Below are positions 43,418-52,339 of a stretch of DNA of 64,000 bases, piece after piece. Position 1 is the first letter of the stretch. Each line of letters starts with the position of its first letter. Below the pieces are notes generated by a model. The model worked only from the letters and a program-made list of their open reading frames with translations, was not told the DNA's origin and did not search any database. The stretch covers positions 1-64,000 of the forward strand of contig NZ_JAGGOI010000002.1 of NCBI RefSeq assembly GCF_018614585.1. Reading direction: 5' to 3'. The stretch comes from Streptomyces sp. ISL-1. Its GTDB lineage: Bacteria; Actinomycetota; Actinomycetes; Streptomycetales; Streptomycetaceae. The position numbers and the translations under genes were made by a program.

Positions 43418-44393
43418 ATGGTGATCCTTGAGCTGGCCGAGAAAGTCTCCTCCACAGCGGACGGAGACACGGTCACGCTTCCTGTCGCCTCACCGGACGA
43501 AGCGGAACTGGCCGCCGCGTGGTGCGCCCGTACCGGCAATACGCTCGTGGCCGCCGACGGCACCAGCGTTACGGTCCGGCGCGGGCGCCCGCCGGATCCG
43601 ATCGCGGCACTGCGCGCAGACCGCCGTCCCGGGGCACGCCTGTGGCTCTACACCAACTTCGACTGCAACCTCGCCTGCGACTACTGCTGCGCCCGATCGT
43701 CACCGCAGACAGCCAGGCGAGCTCTGGGCGTGGACCGGGTCCAGCAGATCGCGAAAGCAGCCCCGGCTGCCGGAGTCTCCGAGATCCTGCTCACGGGCGG
43801 TGAACCGTTCATACTGCCCGACCTCGACGAGATCTTCGCCCATCGCACCGCCGCGCTGCCCACCACTCTCCTCACCAACGGCATGCTCTTCCGCGGACGC
43901 CGGCTCCAGATGCTCCAGGCGATGCCCCGCGACCGGCTCATCCTGCAGATCAGCCTCGACTCCGCCACCCCCGACCTGCACGACTCCCACCGCGGCAAGG
44001 GAACCTGGGCCAAAGCTGTCGCAGGCATCCGCACCGCCCTCGGCGAGGGCTTCACCGTGCGGGTGGCCGCCACGCTCACCACCGACGACCGGCACGAGGA
44101 GAGGGACCTGCGGGCCTTCCTCGATTCGCTCGGCATCGCCCGCGAGCATCAGGTGGTCCGCCCCCTCGCACACGAGGGCGCCGCGGACGACGGCCTGGAA
44201 CTCACCGTCCAAACCCTGATCCCCGAAAGTCACCATCACCGCCGACGGCGTCTACTGGCACCCGGTCGGAGCCGACAACGACGAGCAGCTCGTCACCCGC
44301 GACATCTTCCCTCTCGATGCCGCCATCGATCTCGTGTTCTGCGCCCACCGGAACACGGCGGACTCCGCCGCCCGCACGTTCCCCTGCGCGTGA
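43418..44393 (+). pseudogene. Radical SAM protein with a frameshift near its 3' end
   Basis: A radical SAM enzyme of about 325 residues if corrected. The 4Fe-4S cluster motif is intact (NFDCNLACDYCCA, a CxxxCxxC, about residue 80). LLTGGEPFILPDLDEIF (the GGE motif) and LQISLDSATPDLHD follow as in MoaA/PqqE-type proteins. At about 44222 a one-base shift takes the frame off. The expected tail VTITADGVYWHPVGADNDEQ, TRDIFPLDAAIDLVF, ending TFPCA, lies in another frame up to TGA 44391-44393. The start is ambiguous (GTG 43409/43412 or ATG 43418). Its substrate is unknown; the intact core suggests a recent lesion or a sequencing error. Confidence 0.78.
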
Positions 44394-44911
44394 GCCGCGC
44401 TCCCGTGCGGAGCGCCGGCACGCGTGGCCGGGCCGCCTGGCCGACCCAGACACCCCGCACCCCGCACCCATTTGAGCAGTCGGCACACGGCGACCGGGAC
44501 CCGCAGAGCGTGCCAGACGGCCACGGTCGGAACGACAACCGCATACCGTGTGGTCAGGGGACCAGTCGGTCATCCGGCGCAGGAGCTGGCCGTACAGGAT
44601 GTCTGCGCCGGCGCCGGGTTCCTGGGTACGGCCCTTGGCCTCGCCGATTGCGATTCGGGCGTGGGCAGCGGCAGCGGCAGGGCGAGAGGGACCTGGTCGG
44701 GATCGGCGATGCCGTCCCGTCCCGGTCCGGTTCAGCAGTGTGAGCATCTGATGAGACGCTTCGACGTCTGGTGCGCTGGGCGGTCGCCGGGACCGCCATG
44801 CCGGTGGCCTCCTCGACGGCGAGACAGTACGGCGTGTCGTCACCACCTACAGGGGACACGACCACAATCCGCCCTCGCCATCGCCTCTCAGCTGGACGAC
44901 CGGGCAAGTGG
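44394..44911. other. No gene recognised
   Basis: Open frames exist on both strands but none shows family similarity or consistent codon-position bias, and there is no convincing start with a ribosome binding site. It is probably debris between the radical SAM remnant and the Lrp-type gene. Confidence 0.5.
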
Positions 44912-45145
44912 CTAGAGCTCGACCACCGGACAGGTCAGAGTGCGGGAGATGCCCGCGACCTGCTGGATCCGTGCGATCACCAGGCGGCCCAGGTCATCCA
45001 CGGTCTCGCCCTCGGCCTGCGCGATCACGTCGTACGGGCCGGCCACCGCCTTGGCTCGCAGCACGCCGGGGACGGCCGAGATCTCCGCGGCCACATCACG
45101 TGCCGTGCCGGCTCGGGTCTGGATCAGGATGTAGGCCTCGATCAT
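44912..45145 (-). CDS. Lrp/AsnC ligand-binding (RAM) domain protein
   Basis: A 77-residue stand-alone RAM domain without a helix-turn-helix. The alpha/beta fold is readable: EAYILIQTRAGTARDVAAEISAV, GVLRAKAVAGPYDVIAQAEG and IQQVAGISRTLTCPVVEL. Such stand-alone proteins form ring-like oligomers and may bind amino acids or modulate full Lrp regulators; the real ligand is unknown. It is complete for this class and very common in actinobacteria. Confidence 0.9.
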   Translation of the reverse strand: MIEAYILIQTRAGTARDVAAEISAVPGVLRAKAVAGPYDVIAQAEGETVDDLGRLVIARIQQVAGISRTLTCPVVEL

Positions 45146-45376
45146 GACGGACCTCCCTGCGCCTCGGAGCAGGTGTCTCCCGCGGGGCGGCGCGGCGGCG
45201 CTGTGCCCTCGCGGTCAGGGCCAGTGTGCGCCGTCGTGCGACGCATGACCACGGGCAGGGCACGCGGCAGGGTCCTGCTGTCATGGCCCAGGAGTGCCCC
45301 CGGCGATACGCTGAAGACTCCTCGAAGGTGCATCGGAGCCGGTGCACGAAGGGTGATTCGAGGGGTGGCGGTCGCG

Positions 45377-45664
45377 ATGACGCAGCAGTACCTCGTCGGC
45401 GAGACATCGGTACTCCTTGCCCAGTTGCAGGGGGCAGCCACCGATCAGGCGCACATGTGCGAGGCCGCGCGGCTGCGCCGCGAGGCCGAGGCTACGCCGC
45501 CTTTGGCACTCGGACCGGTACTGGTGCGCGCGCTGGCGCTGACCGACGAGCTGTGCTGGGACTCCCTGGACCGGGGCGATGTCGCGGCGTTCGCCCGCCA
45601 GTGCGCCTGCGGGGCCGAACTGCGCGAATTCTGCGTCTGCGCCGGGCTGCTCGCGGACGGTTAG
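45377..45664 (+). CDS. Small hypothetical protein with Cys-rich C-terminus
   Basis: A 95-residue protein with helical segments (VLLAQLQGAATDQAHMCEAARLRREAE) and a tail ARQCACGAELREFCVCAGLL holding four closely spaced cysteines that could bind a metal. No named family was recognised. The ATG at 45377 is chosen for lack of a better site; a GTG 12 bases earlier is possible. It ends 52 bp before the acetyl-CoA synthetase gene in the same direction and may be cotranscribed with it. Confidence 0.6.
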   Translation: MTQQYLVGETSVLLAQLQGAATDQAHMCEAARLRREAEATPPLALGPVLVRALALTDELCWDSLDRGDVAAFARQCACGAELREFCVCAGLLADG

Positions 45665-45716
45665 CGGCCGGGCCGGCGCCCCGCCGCCGCGGCCATTCCA
45701 GTGGGAGGTCGAACCC

Positions 45717-47831
45717 ATGGCAGCAGAACCACAGCCGCAGCTCTCCGAGGCACAGATCGCCGTCCACTGGCGCGAAGAGGACTACTATCGGCCGCCGGCC
45801 AAGTTCGTCGCCCAGGCGAACGCGGGCGACCCGGCCATCATCGAGCGGTTCGGCGAGGAGTACTTCCCCGAGTGCTTCAGGGAGTACGCCGACCTGCTCA
45901 CCTGGGACACGTACTGGCACACGACGCTCGACACCAGCCGACCGCCGTTCTGGAAGTGGTTCGTCGGCGGCCGCCTGAACGCCTGCTACAACTGCGTCGA
46001 CCGGCACCTGGCCACCAGCCGGAACAAGGCCGCCTTCATCTGGGTGCCCGAGCCCGAGGACCAGGACACCCGGGCGATCACCTACCAGGAGCTGTACCGG
46101 CGGGTCAACGAATTCGCCGCCCTGCTACGCGGCTTCGGCGGCGTGGACACCGGGGACCGGGTCACCTTCCACCTGCCGATGGTCCCGGAGCTGCCGGTCT
46201 CCATGCTGGCCTGCGCCCGGCTGGGCGCCATCCACTCCGAGGTGTTCGGCGGGTTCAGCGGCACGGCCTGCGGCGACCGGATCGCCGACTCCGGCAGCCG
46301 GGTCCTGGTGACCATGGACGGCTACTACCGCGGCGGCACCCTGGTCGACCACAAGGCCAAGGCGGACGAGGCGGTGGCCGCCGCCCGCAGGCTCGGTCAG
46401 GAGGTCGACAAGGTGCTGGTCTGGCGTCGCCACCCCGGCCAGTACGCGTCGAAGAGCCCCATGGTCGAAGGCCGCGACTTCTTCGTCGACGAGATCCTGG
46501 CCGACTACCGCGGCCACAGCGTCGAGCCCGTCTCGATGCCCGCCGAGGCGCCGCTGTTCCTCATGTACACCAGCGGCACCACCGGCCGCCCCAAGGGCTG
46601 CCAGCACTCCACCGGCGGCTACCTCGCCTATGTCGCCGGCACCTCGAAGTACTACCAGGACATCCACCCCGAGGACACCTACTGGTGCGCCGCCGACATC
46701 GGATGGATCACCGGGCACTCGTACATCGTCTACGGCCCGCTGCTGCTCGGCACGACCAGCGTGCTGTACGAGGGCGTGCCCACCTACCCGGACGCCGGCC
46801 GCTGCTGGCGCATCGCCGAACGGCTCGGGGTGAACATCTTCCACACCGCACCCACCACCATCCGGATGCTGCGCAAGGTCGGCCCGCAGGAGCCCTCGAA
46901 TTACGACTACCACCTCAAGCACATGACCACAGTGGGCGAACCCATCGAGCCGGAGGTGTGGCGCTGGTACCACGACGAGGTCGGCAAGGGCGAGGCAGCC
47001 GTCGTCGACACCTGGTGGATGACCGAGACCGGCGGCTTCCTCGGCAGCACGCTGCCCGCCCTGCAGCCGATGAAGCCCGGCAGCTGCGGCCCGGGGGTGC
47101 TGGGGATCTATCCCGTGATCTACGACGAGGACAGCAACGTCGTCGAGGCCGGCAGCGGCAAGGCCGGCAACATCTGCATCCGCAACCCGTGGCCCGGCGT
47201 CCTGCAGACCGTCTGGGGCCAGCCCGACCGCTTCGTGGACATCTACTACCGCCGCTACTGCAAGGACCAGGACAGCACGGACTGGCGCGACTGGCCGTTC
47301 CTGTGCGGCGACGGCGCCGTCCAGGCTGCCGACGGCTACTTCCGGATCCTCGGCCGGATCGACGACGTGATCAACGTCGCCGGCCACCGGCTCGGCACCA
47401 AGGAGCTCGAATCGGCCACCCTCACCGTCGCGGAGGTGGCCGAGGCCGCCGCCGTCCCGGTGATGGACGAACTGCGTGGCCGGGCCGTGGAGATGTACGT
47501 CGCCCTCAACCCCGGCCTCGCCCCCGGCCCGGAGATCGAACAGAAGGTGGCCGCCGCCATCGAGCGGGAGATCGGGAAGATCGCCCGGCCGCGGAACGTG
47601 TGGATCGTTCCCGACATGCCCAAGACCCGCTCGGGGAAGATCATGCGCCGGGTGATCGCCGGGATCTCCAACTTCGCCGACGTCGGCGACGTCACCACCC
47701 TGGCCAACCCCGAGATCGTCGACGACATCCGCCACCACGTCCAAAGCGCGAAACTCGCCCGTGGCGACGCTCCGCGCGAACTTTCACCACAGGAGGTCCA
47801 GGAGATCCGGGACTTCGGCAAGGCCGAATAG
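45717..47831 (+). CDS. acs: Acetyl-CoA synthetase (AMP-forming)
   Basis: A 704-residue ANL-superfamily enzyme that activates acetate (or propionate) to the CoA thioester. Landmarks are WFVGGRLNACYNCVDRHL (about residue 80), P-loop LFLMYTSGTTGRPKGC (about 280), VVDTWWMTETGGFLGS (about 430), DGYFRILGRIDDVINVAGHRLGTKELE (about 540), and the acetylatable Lys in PKTRSGKIMRRV (about 645). GGGAGG lies eight bases before the ATG. The length is slightly above the usual 650. There is no neighbouring acetate gene. It could supply acyl-CoA to the lst pathway only indirectly. Confidence 0.93.
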   Translation: MAAEPQPQLSEAQIAVHWREEDYYRPPAKFVAQANAGDPAIIERFGEEYFPECFREYADLLTWDTYWHTTLDTSRPPFWKWFVGGRLNACYNCVDRHLATSRNKAAFIWVPEPEDQDTRAITYQELYRRVNEFAALLRGFGGVDTGDRVTFHLPMVPELPVSMLACARLGAIHSEVFGGFSGTACGDRIADSGSRVLVTMDGYYRGGTLVDHKAKADEAVAAARRLGQEVDKVLVWRRHPGQYASKSPMVEGRDFFVDEILADYRGHSVEPVSMPAEAPLFLMYTSGTTGRPKGCQHSTGGYLAYVAGTSKYYQDIHPEDTYWCAADIGWITGHSYIVYGPLLLGTTSVLYEGVPTYPDAGRCWRIAERLGVNIFHTAPTTIRMLRKVGPQEPSNYDYHLKHMTTVGEPIEPEVWRWYHDEVGKGEAAVVDTWWMTETGGFLGSTLPALQPMKPGSCGPGVLGIYPVIYDEDSNVVEAGSGKAGNICIRNPWPGVLQTVWGQPDRFVDIYYRRYCKDQDSTDWRDWPFLCGDGAVQAADGYFRILGRIDDVINVAGHRLGTKELESATLTVAEVAEAAAVPVMDELRGRAVEMYVALNPGLAPGPEIEQKVAAAIEREIGKIARPRNVWIVPDMPKTRSGKIMRRVIAGISNFADVGDVTTLANPEIVDDIRHHVQSAKLARGDAPRELSPQEVQEIRDFGKAE

Positions 47832-47913
47832 CAGCACCTGAAGGGCGTCACCGGTGGCGCCACGGGGGCCGGGCTACGCTCGCGCGGGCCCTTCGTTTTG
47901 CCTGTTCAGGCGG

Positions 47914-48062
47914 TGCGGAGGATACGAGATTCAAACTCGTGAGGGTTGCCCCCCACACGCTTTCCAAATGTTCGTCCGGGTTTCCGGGGAGGTGCGGGAA
48001 TGTCCTGACCTGCGGCGGAGATGTTGGCGAACGGGCTTCTGAACGGTCCCGGACGTAGGTGA
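47914..48062 (-). repeat. att-like direct repeat A: tRNA-Ser(GGA) 3'-half scar plus flank
   Basis: Read on the minus strand, 47914-47971 is the 3' half of tRNA-Ser(GGA): anticodon loop TTTGGAAAG, long variable arm, T-arm GAGTTTGAATCTC and acceptor end ATCCTCC. The 5' half is missing. The next 90 bp (to 48062) are also shared with the copy at 58857-59003, including GGCTTCTGAACGGTC. It is not a working tRNA; it is a probable integration scar. Confidence 0.75.
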
Positions 48063-48529
48063 ATGAGACCATAACTGAGACTAAGGACTGGCGACTCCCG
48101 CCCGTGCGGTGACTTGGTCCTCGTGGCGCCAACGGACGCTCACAGCCCGGTGGAGTACGAACTCCGCACCCCGCCAGTAGCTTGAAACCAAGCAACTCGA
48201 CTCCACCTAACTCGGGACAGTCCGAAGCCTCCACAGACCCCGGAGCGGTTCACCCTGATCCAGGTGGAAGTGGCGGCTGTGCCCCATGACGCACCTCCAC
48301 AGTGCCGTCGGTACGTCCAGCTAAATCCGGTGCCCCGCTTGACCGTACCTGCGCGGCGACGTGATGAACGGAGGTCACGGACTGACAAGCGAGCGCCTAT
48401 GGGCCCCTGGCCGACTGAGGAAGATTCCGAGAGCGACAATTGTGGGTGGATGCCGTGCCGGTCGGTTACGGAGTGCAGGTCGCGAGGTCCTGCCCGGTGG
48501 ACCGGGTGCCGAGCCGGCAGGAGACGACG
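48063..48529. other. No gene recognised
   Basis: A 467-bp stretch between the tRNA-Ser scar and the M50 protease gene. Frames here have low coding character. The protease ribosome binding site is at its right end. Nothing else was identified. Confidence 0.5.
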
Positions 48530-49660
48530 ATGAACGGCTCGGTCCGTGTCGGACAAGTTGCCGGGGTACCGCTGCGGATGCACTGGAGCGTGCCGCTGCT
48601 GGTGGTCCTGCTCGCGTACGGTCTCGGCCGCCAGACCCTCCCCGTATGGACTCCAGGGCTCTCGGATGCGGTTTACACCTTCGCCAGTGTCGTAGGGGCG
48701 GTGCTGCTCATGGGCAGCCTGTTGCTCCACGAGACGGCACACGCGGCGACTGCCCGCAGGAAGAAGATCGCGGTACAGGATGTGACGCTGTGGGCGCTGG
48801 GCGGGATGACCCGGATGGGGCGACCGCAGACCGCCGGAGTGGCTTTCGCGGTGGCGGTCAGCGGGCCGCTCACCAGTCTGGCCATCGGAGGCGCCGCGCT
48901 CGGAGCGGGAATCGGGCTGCACGCGCTGTCCGGCTGGGCGGTGCCTGCCGCCGTTCTGGTGTGGCTCGGCTGGGCGAACCTGTTCCTGGGCGCATTGAAC
49001 CTGCTGCCCGCTGCGCCGCTCGACGGCGGAAGGGTGGTGCAGGCGCTGTTGTGGTGGCGGACCGGAGACCGGGACCGTGCGGATCGGGCGGCCTCCCGAA
49101 GCGGTCAGGTCATGGGCGTGCTGCTGATGGCCTTCGGCTGGATCTCCCTCCTGCGCGGGGCGCCGGGCGGGCTGTGGCTCGTTTTCGTCGGTCTCTTCAT
49201 CACGGTCGTCGCCGGCGCGGAACGGCAGCGTGCCGTGATCCACACGGCACTGCGGGGCGTGCGGGTGGCCGATGCCATGTCCAGCCCGGTGACCACCGGC
49301 GCCGACTGGCTGACCGCCCAGCGGTTCATCGACGAGGTGGCAGTGAAGTCCCGCCATTCCGCCGTGCCGCTGCTCGATTTCGAAGGCCGTCCCAGCGGGA
49401 TCGTTCAGGTACGCAGGCTTGCCGGGATACCGGGAGCGCGCCGGGAGGCCCTGCGCGTGCGCGAGGTGGCGATCCCGCTGTCGCAGTGCGCGATTGCCGC
49501 TCCGAGTGATCTTCTGAGTGAGGCTCTCGACAGGCTCCGCCCGGGTACCGGCATGCGCGTTCTCGTCGTGGACGGGGGCCATCTGGTGGGGATCGTCACC
49601 GCGAAGGACATTTCACGGCTGATGCAGCGGCACACACTGGGGGGCCAAGGGCCCACCTGA
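48530..49660 (+). CDS. Site-2-protease-type M50 metalloprotease with CBS pair
   Basis: A 376-residue integral membrane zinc protease. The HExxH motif is LLLHETAHAAT (about residue 65), and the second zinc ligand lies in NLLPAAPLDGGRVVQ (about 160), as in Rip1/SpoIVFB-type enzymes. About six transmembrane helices are visible. Residues 245-365 form two CBS motifs (VRVADAMSSPVTTGA and the last VLVVDGGHLVGIVTAKDI), which usually sense adenine nucleotides. GCAGGAG precedes the ATG. Neighbours are recombination debris, so the substrate cannot be inferred. Confidence 0.9.
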   Translation: MNGSVRVGQVAGVPLRMHWSVPLLVVLLAYGLGRQTLPVWTPGLSDAVYTFASVVGAVLLMGSLLLHETAHAATARRKKIAVQDVTLWALGGMTRMGRPQTAGVAFAVAVSGPLTSLAIGGAALGAGIGLHALSGWAVPAAVLVWLGWANLFLGALNLLPAAPLDGGRVVQALLWWRTGDRDRADRAASRSGQVMGVLLMAFGWISLLRGAPGGLWLVFVGLFITVVAGAERQRAVIHTALRGVRVADAMSSPVTTGADWLTAQRFIDEVAVKSRHSAVPLLDFEGRPSGIVQVRRLAGIPGARREALRVREVAIPLSQCAIAAPSDLLSEALDRLRPGTGMRVLVVDGGHLVGIVTAKDISRLMQRHTLGGQGPT

Positions 49661-49663
49661 GCC

Positions 49664-49998
49664 CGGTCCCGCAGCGTCGTCGGTGATGTGCACCCCTCGG
49701 CCAGGCTCGTCGACTTCACGGAGGCGGGCACCGCGGGCGCGGGCGGCGTCCAGGCCATCGTTGGTGCCCTCCACGATGAGTTCGCGGATGAACTCCGCGA
49801 GGGCGGCGAACACGTGGAAGACCAGGCGCCGCCCGGTGTGGTGGTGTTGAGCGCCTAGTGGAGCGAGGTGAAGCCGATGCCGCGATTGTGCAGGCAGGAC
49901 ACGATCGCGATCAGGTCCTGGATGGAGCGGCCGAGCCGGTCCATCGACGGGACGACGAGGGTGTCACCGGGCCGCAGGTAGTCCGCCATTTCAGGAGG
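49664..49998 (-). pseudogene. Serine recombinase (resolvase) fragment with stop and frameshift
   Basis: The frame MADYLRPGDTLVVPSMDRLG, DLIAIVSCLHNRGIGFTSLH then meets TAG where the family has Glu (at about 49856). After a single lost base it continues in another frame as VFAALAEFIRELIVEGTNDGLDAARARGARL. The catalytic N-terminus and DNA-binding C-terminus are missing. It is joined in frame to the tail of a TetR regulator. Confidence 0.75.
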
Positions 49999-50039
49999 CT
50001 GCCATGGAGCCGATACCTGCGTAGCCGCCCCGGCCGTTA

Positions 50040-50481
50040 GCGAGCCGGCGCCCAAGGCTGGAGTGCGGCCTGGGCCGCGCTCCGGATCCGGGCGCGCAGG
50101 CGCTGCGGGTGTACGAGCCAATGCCTCGGCTGTTTCGGGGTCTTCCAGGAGGGCGTACAGCGCCCCGCTGACCGCTCCGGTCATCGCGCCGACGAGGGCT
50201 CCCGCGCCGACCTCGTCGAGTTCGTCGGGGAACGCGGCCCGCAGGTGCCGGGCGATATCGCGCTGCGCGGCCTGCTGGATCAGCAGGGCGTGCCCCTGGA
50301 TCGCGGGAACGGTCCGCGTCAGCCGCGTCCGGACGGCTGCCATCGGGCTGACCGTGTCGGCGTCGGCCTCGGAGACCGTCTGCACGGCGCGCAGTAGCAC
50401 GCCGACCGGGCTGTCCTGCGGATCGCGTGCGCCGATCACGCTGAGGGCCACCCGCACCCGGTCCGCTCCACCACGACGCAC
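50040..50481 (-). pseudogene. TetR-family regulator, C-terminal domain only
   Basis: VRVALSVIGARDPQDSPVGVLLRAVQTVSE through FPDELDEVGAGALVGAMTGA and SGALYALLEDPET is the helical ligand domain of a TetR regulator. The helix-turn-helix is absent: the frame begins with unrelated codons near 50481. Downstream it reads directly into the resolvase fragment, giving one 208-codon chimeric frame. Non-functional as a repressor. Confidence 0.65.
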
Positions 50482-50569
50482 CTCCTACCGAGCAGGAGCT
50501 CGCCGAGTGGCGCACGTGGGCCACCACCGTCTTAATCCTCAACATTCAGGCGATGCGCGACGTGGTGGT

Positions 50570-50764
50570 CACCAAGGCCTGCGCACCTACATCCGCGAGG
50601 AGTTCAGCGCGACACGCGCCGCCAGAGTTCTCTTCTCCCACCGAGACACCGTCCTCAACGGACTCGACCACGCCGAGAACATGCTCCCGGCGCCGCTCTC
50701 GGGCCGAGGGCCGAATGTCGAACTCGCCTTCGAAATCGTCCACTGGCTCGGCCTGAAGGCGTGA
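50570..50764 (+). pseudogene. PucR-type regulator, C-terminal helix-turn-helix fragment
   Basis: GLRTYIREEFSATRAARVLFSHRDTVLNGLDHAENML resembles the conserved end of PucR/CdaR-type regulators (LRTYLxxxxSxxxTAxxLxxHRNTVxxRLxxxEELL) and is followed by VELAFEIVHWLGLKA. Only about 65 codons remain. The preceding frame TEQELAEWRTWATTVLILNI is coding-like but in another frame. Confidence 0.55.
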
Positions 50765-50767
50765 TGC

Positions 50768-50990
50768 TCAGATGACCTTGGGGTTGACGAAGGCGGTGCC
50801 AATCGGCGTCTCGCGCATGGCACCGCGATGCGCGCCCAGCGGCTGACGCGGGCAGACACACCGCTGTCCCCGGCGAGTCCCGCCACCGCCTTCCGCCACA
50901 CTGGGCTGCCGATTGTGAGCCCGTGCGGCAGGACCAGGACGCGGCCGTCGCCACCGGTGTCGTCGTACGCGATGGTGCCAGCGGACAGCT
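50768..50990 (-). pseudogene. Alpha/beta hydrolase, N-terminal fragment
   Basis: IELSAGTIAYDDTGGDGRVLVLPHGLTIGSPVWRKAVAGL is the start of an alpha/beta hydrolase (HG oxyanion motif in LPHGLT). A frameshift near 50870 and loss of the nucleophile and His regions leave about 60 residues. The stop at 50768 is four bases from the convergent PucR fragment. Confidence 0.6.
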
Positions 50991-51088
50991 CGATCTCGGG
51001 GCAGCGCCCCCGGGGGCAGATTCGACATATCGCACCAGTGACAACGTGGCGCAGGCACACAAGCCCCCGGTGGGAACCGTCGCGCGGC

Positions 51089-51520
51089 TCACCGTTCCCG
51101 TTCCGCCAACTCCTTGAAGTGCTCGAGGTCATTCCGTACGAGCCGTTCGATCGCGGTTGCCTGGGCGAACCCCTTCGGCCCGCCGAACGCTTGCCTGACG
51201 GTGCCCGGGTCGTACTCGATCCGGGCCTGGACTCGGGTGTGCTCCCGGTCGATGGGCAGCAGTGCGAACGTTCCCGCCAGGTCGGGACCGCTCATGGTCT
51301 GCCACTCCATCATGTTTTCCTTGCCATGGTCGGTGATCTCGGCTTCGAACTCCTGAGTCCGGCCGTCCGCGTCGACGTCCAGGTGCGCCCGGTGCCCGCC
51401 CCCCGAACGAGCCTCGCGTACTCCTTCCAGGAACCGCGGATAGGTATCCACGCGGTGGAGGCAGTCCCAGGCCACATCCATCGGAACACCGATGTCGATC
51501 TGTTCTTCGAGAGTGCTCAT
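51089..51520 (-). CDS. SRPBCC-fold (START/Bet v1-like) cyclase/dehydrase family protein
   Basis: A 143-residue single-domain protein. It begins STLEEQIDIGVPMDVAWDCLHRVDTYPRFLEGV, the first strand and helices of the polyketide-cyclase-like SRPBCC fold. It continues through EFEAEITDHGKENMMEWQT and ends in the long C-terminal helix (AIERLVRNDLEHFKELAERE). Members bind hydrophobic ligands; the type with VxxWxxxxxVDxYPRFLEGV is frequent in Streptomyces without a defined substrate. GAGGTGG precedes the ATG at 51520; an upstream start at 51544 is less likely. It is intact among pseudogenes. Confidence 0.88.
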   Translation of the reverse strand: MSTLEEQIDIGVPMDVAWDCLHRVDTYPRFLEGVREARSGGGHRAHLDVDADGRTQEFEAEITDHGKENMMEWQTMSGPDLAGTFALLPIDREHTRVQARIEYDPGTVRQAFGGPKGFAQATAIERLVRNDLEHFKELAERER

Positions 51521-51540
51521 CGGCCACCTCACAGCTCGGT

Positions 51541-51729
51541 TCACGGCTTACGGGGCCCTGTCTCCAGTGTGCCCCCGGAGGATCGATGGCGGCTCAGTGC
51601 CCGCGGGCCGGTGGGCCGGTGCCGTCCGGCGTCGGGGCGGCGCGGGAGCAGGAGGGCCGGCGGAGGGCGGTGGCGGTGAGGGCGGGGCTTGATGCGGCGC
51701 GTCGTCACCCAGACGAATTGCTCCTCCAT
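51541..51729 (-). pseudogene. N-terminal scrap of a small protein (MEEQFVWVTTRRIKP)
   Basis: The first 15 codons after a GGAG-type site look like the start of an antibiotic-biosynthesis-monooxygenase-like protein, but the rest of the frame is a Pro/Arg-rich run without similarity. The native body has been lost. Low certainty. Confidence 0.3.
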
Positions 51730-51834
51730 CGTGGTCTCCTCCGTGGGCTGATCCCGAAGAGGCTGCACACCCGCAGTGGTACGAGCGCGCGGAGGGCACG
51801 GGATCTCTCCCGAATTGGTCTGGACAATAGGCAC

Positions 51835-51857
51835 GCCCCAGGTCGCTGACCTGGGGC
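51835..51857. terminator. Hairpin 3' of the tRNA-Gly scar
   Basis: A perfect 10-bp stem (51835-51844 with 51848-51857) with a 3-nt loop, in the position expected of a terminator downstream of a minus-strand tRNA-Gly gene. Confidence 0.7.
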
Positions 51858-51865
51858 TTCGTGTT

Positions 51866-51910
51866 GGAGCGGGTGACGGGAACCGTACCCGCGCGTCGAG
51901 CTTGGGAACC
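51866..51910 (-). other. att scar: tRNA-Gly(CCC) 3' half
   Basis: On the minus strand TTCCCAAGCTC (anticodon CCC) is followed by CGCGGGTACGGTTCCCGT (T-arm) and CACCCGCTCC (acceptor end), then the hairpin. The 5' half of the tRNA is absent and the T-arm carries changes from the usual GTTCGATTCC. tRNA-Gly(CCC) is a known integration target of actinomycete elements. The region 51911-52339 to the right holds no recognisable gene. Confidence 0.65.
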
Positions 51911-52339
51911 ACTGGTGCTTCCAACGCTCGCACATGCTCTGACCTGCTGATATTGGTAGGCGCCGGCACGATCAGTGCGGCGTCTTGGCACCCTGATTGA
52001 CCGCTGCTTACCGCTCTGAAGGGCACGGATTGGGCACGAGCGTGATGGGCGGGGTGGCTCTGCCTGTTCAGCGACCCGTTTGCAGCAGTGTCGGCTGTGA
52101 GGCTCGGCTCCGGGGTTCAACCCGAGATCTACGCATTACGAAGGCTGGCATGATCGTGACGGGTGGTGCTGTGTGGGCCCCGCCGGGTCCCGTCTTGCCT
52201 GGTCACGACAGTTTCGGGCCCGCTGCCTCGTAACGCTTGATCCAACGGGTGCTTTCCCGTCCGCTCACGCATCCCTCACGCAAGCCGATGGGTTCTTGCA
52301 GGTCTCCACCCAGGGCGCCGCCCACCGGGGTGCACCGGG

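Noticed and set aside
44394..44911. A universal stress or CBS-type gene in the gap after the radical SAM remnant
   Set aside because: No reading frame on either strand shows the needed nucleotide-binding motif or steady coding bias.
47914..47972. A functional tRNA-Ser gene
   Set aside because: Only the 3' half from the anticodon loop onward is present; the 5' half and D-arm cannot be found.
45701..48058. A 785-codon open frame overlapping acs in another frame
   Set aside because: Arg/Gly/Pro-rich frame with no motifs; the acs frame carries all ANL motifs.
51866..51935. A functional tRNA-Gly gene, or a short protein gene ending in it
   Set aside because: The 5' half of the tRNA is missing, and the short frame through it is the usual artefact of reading a tRNA as protein.
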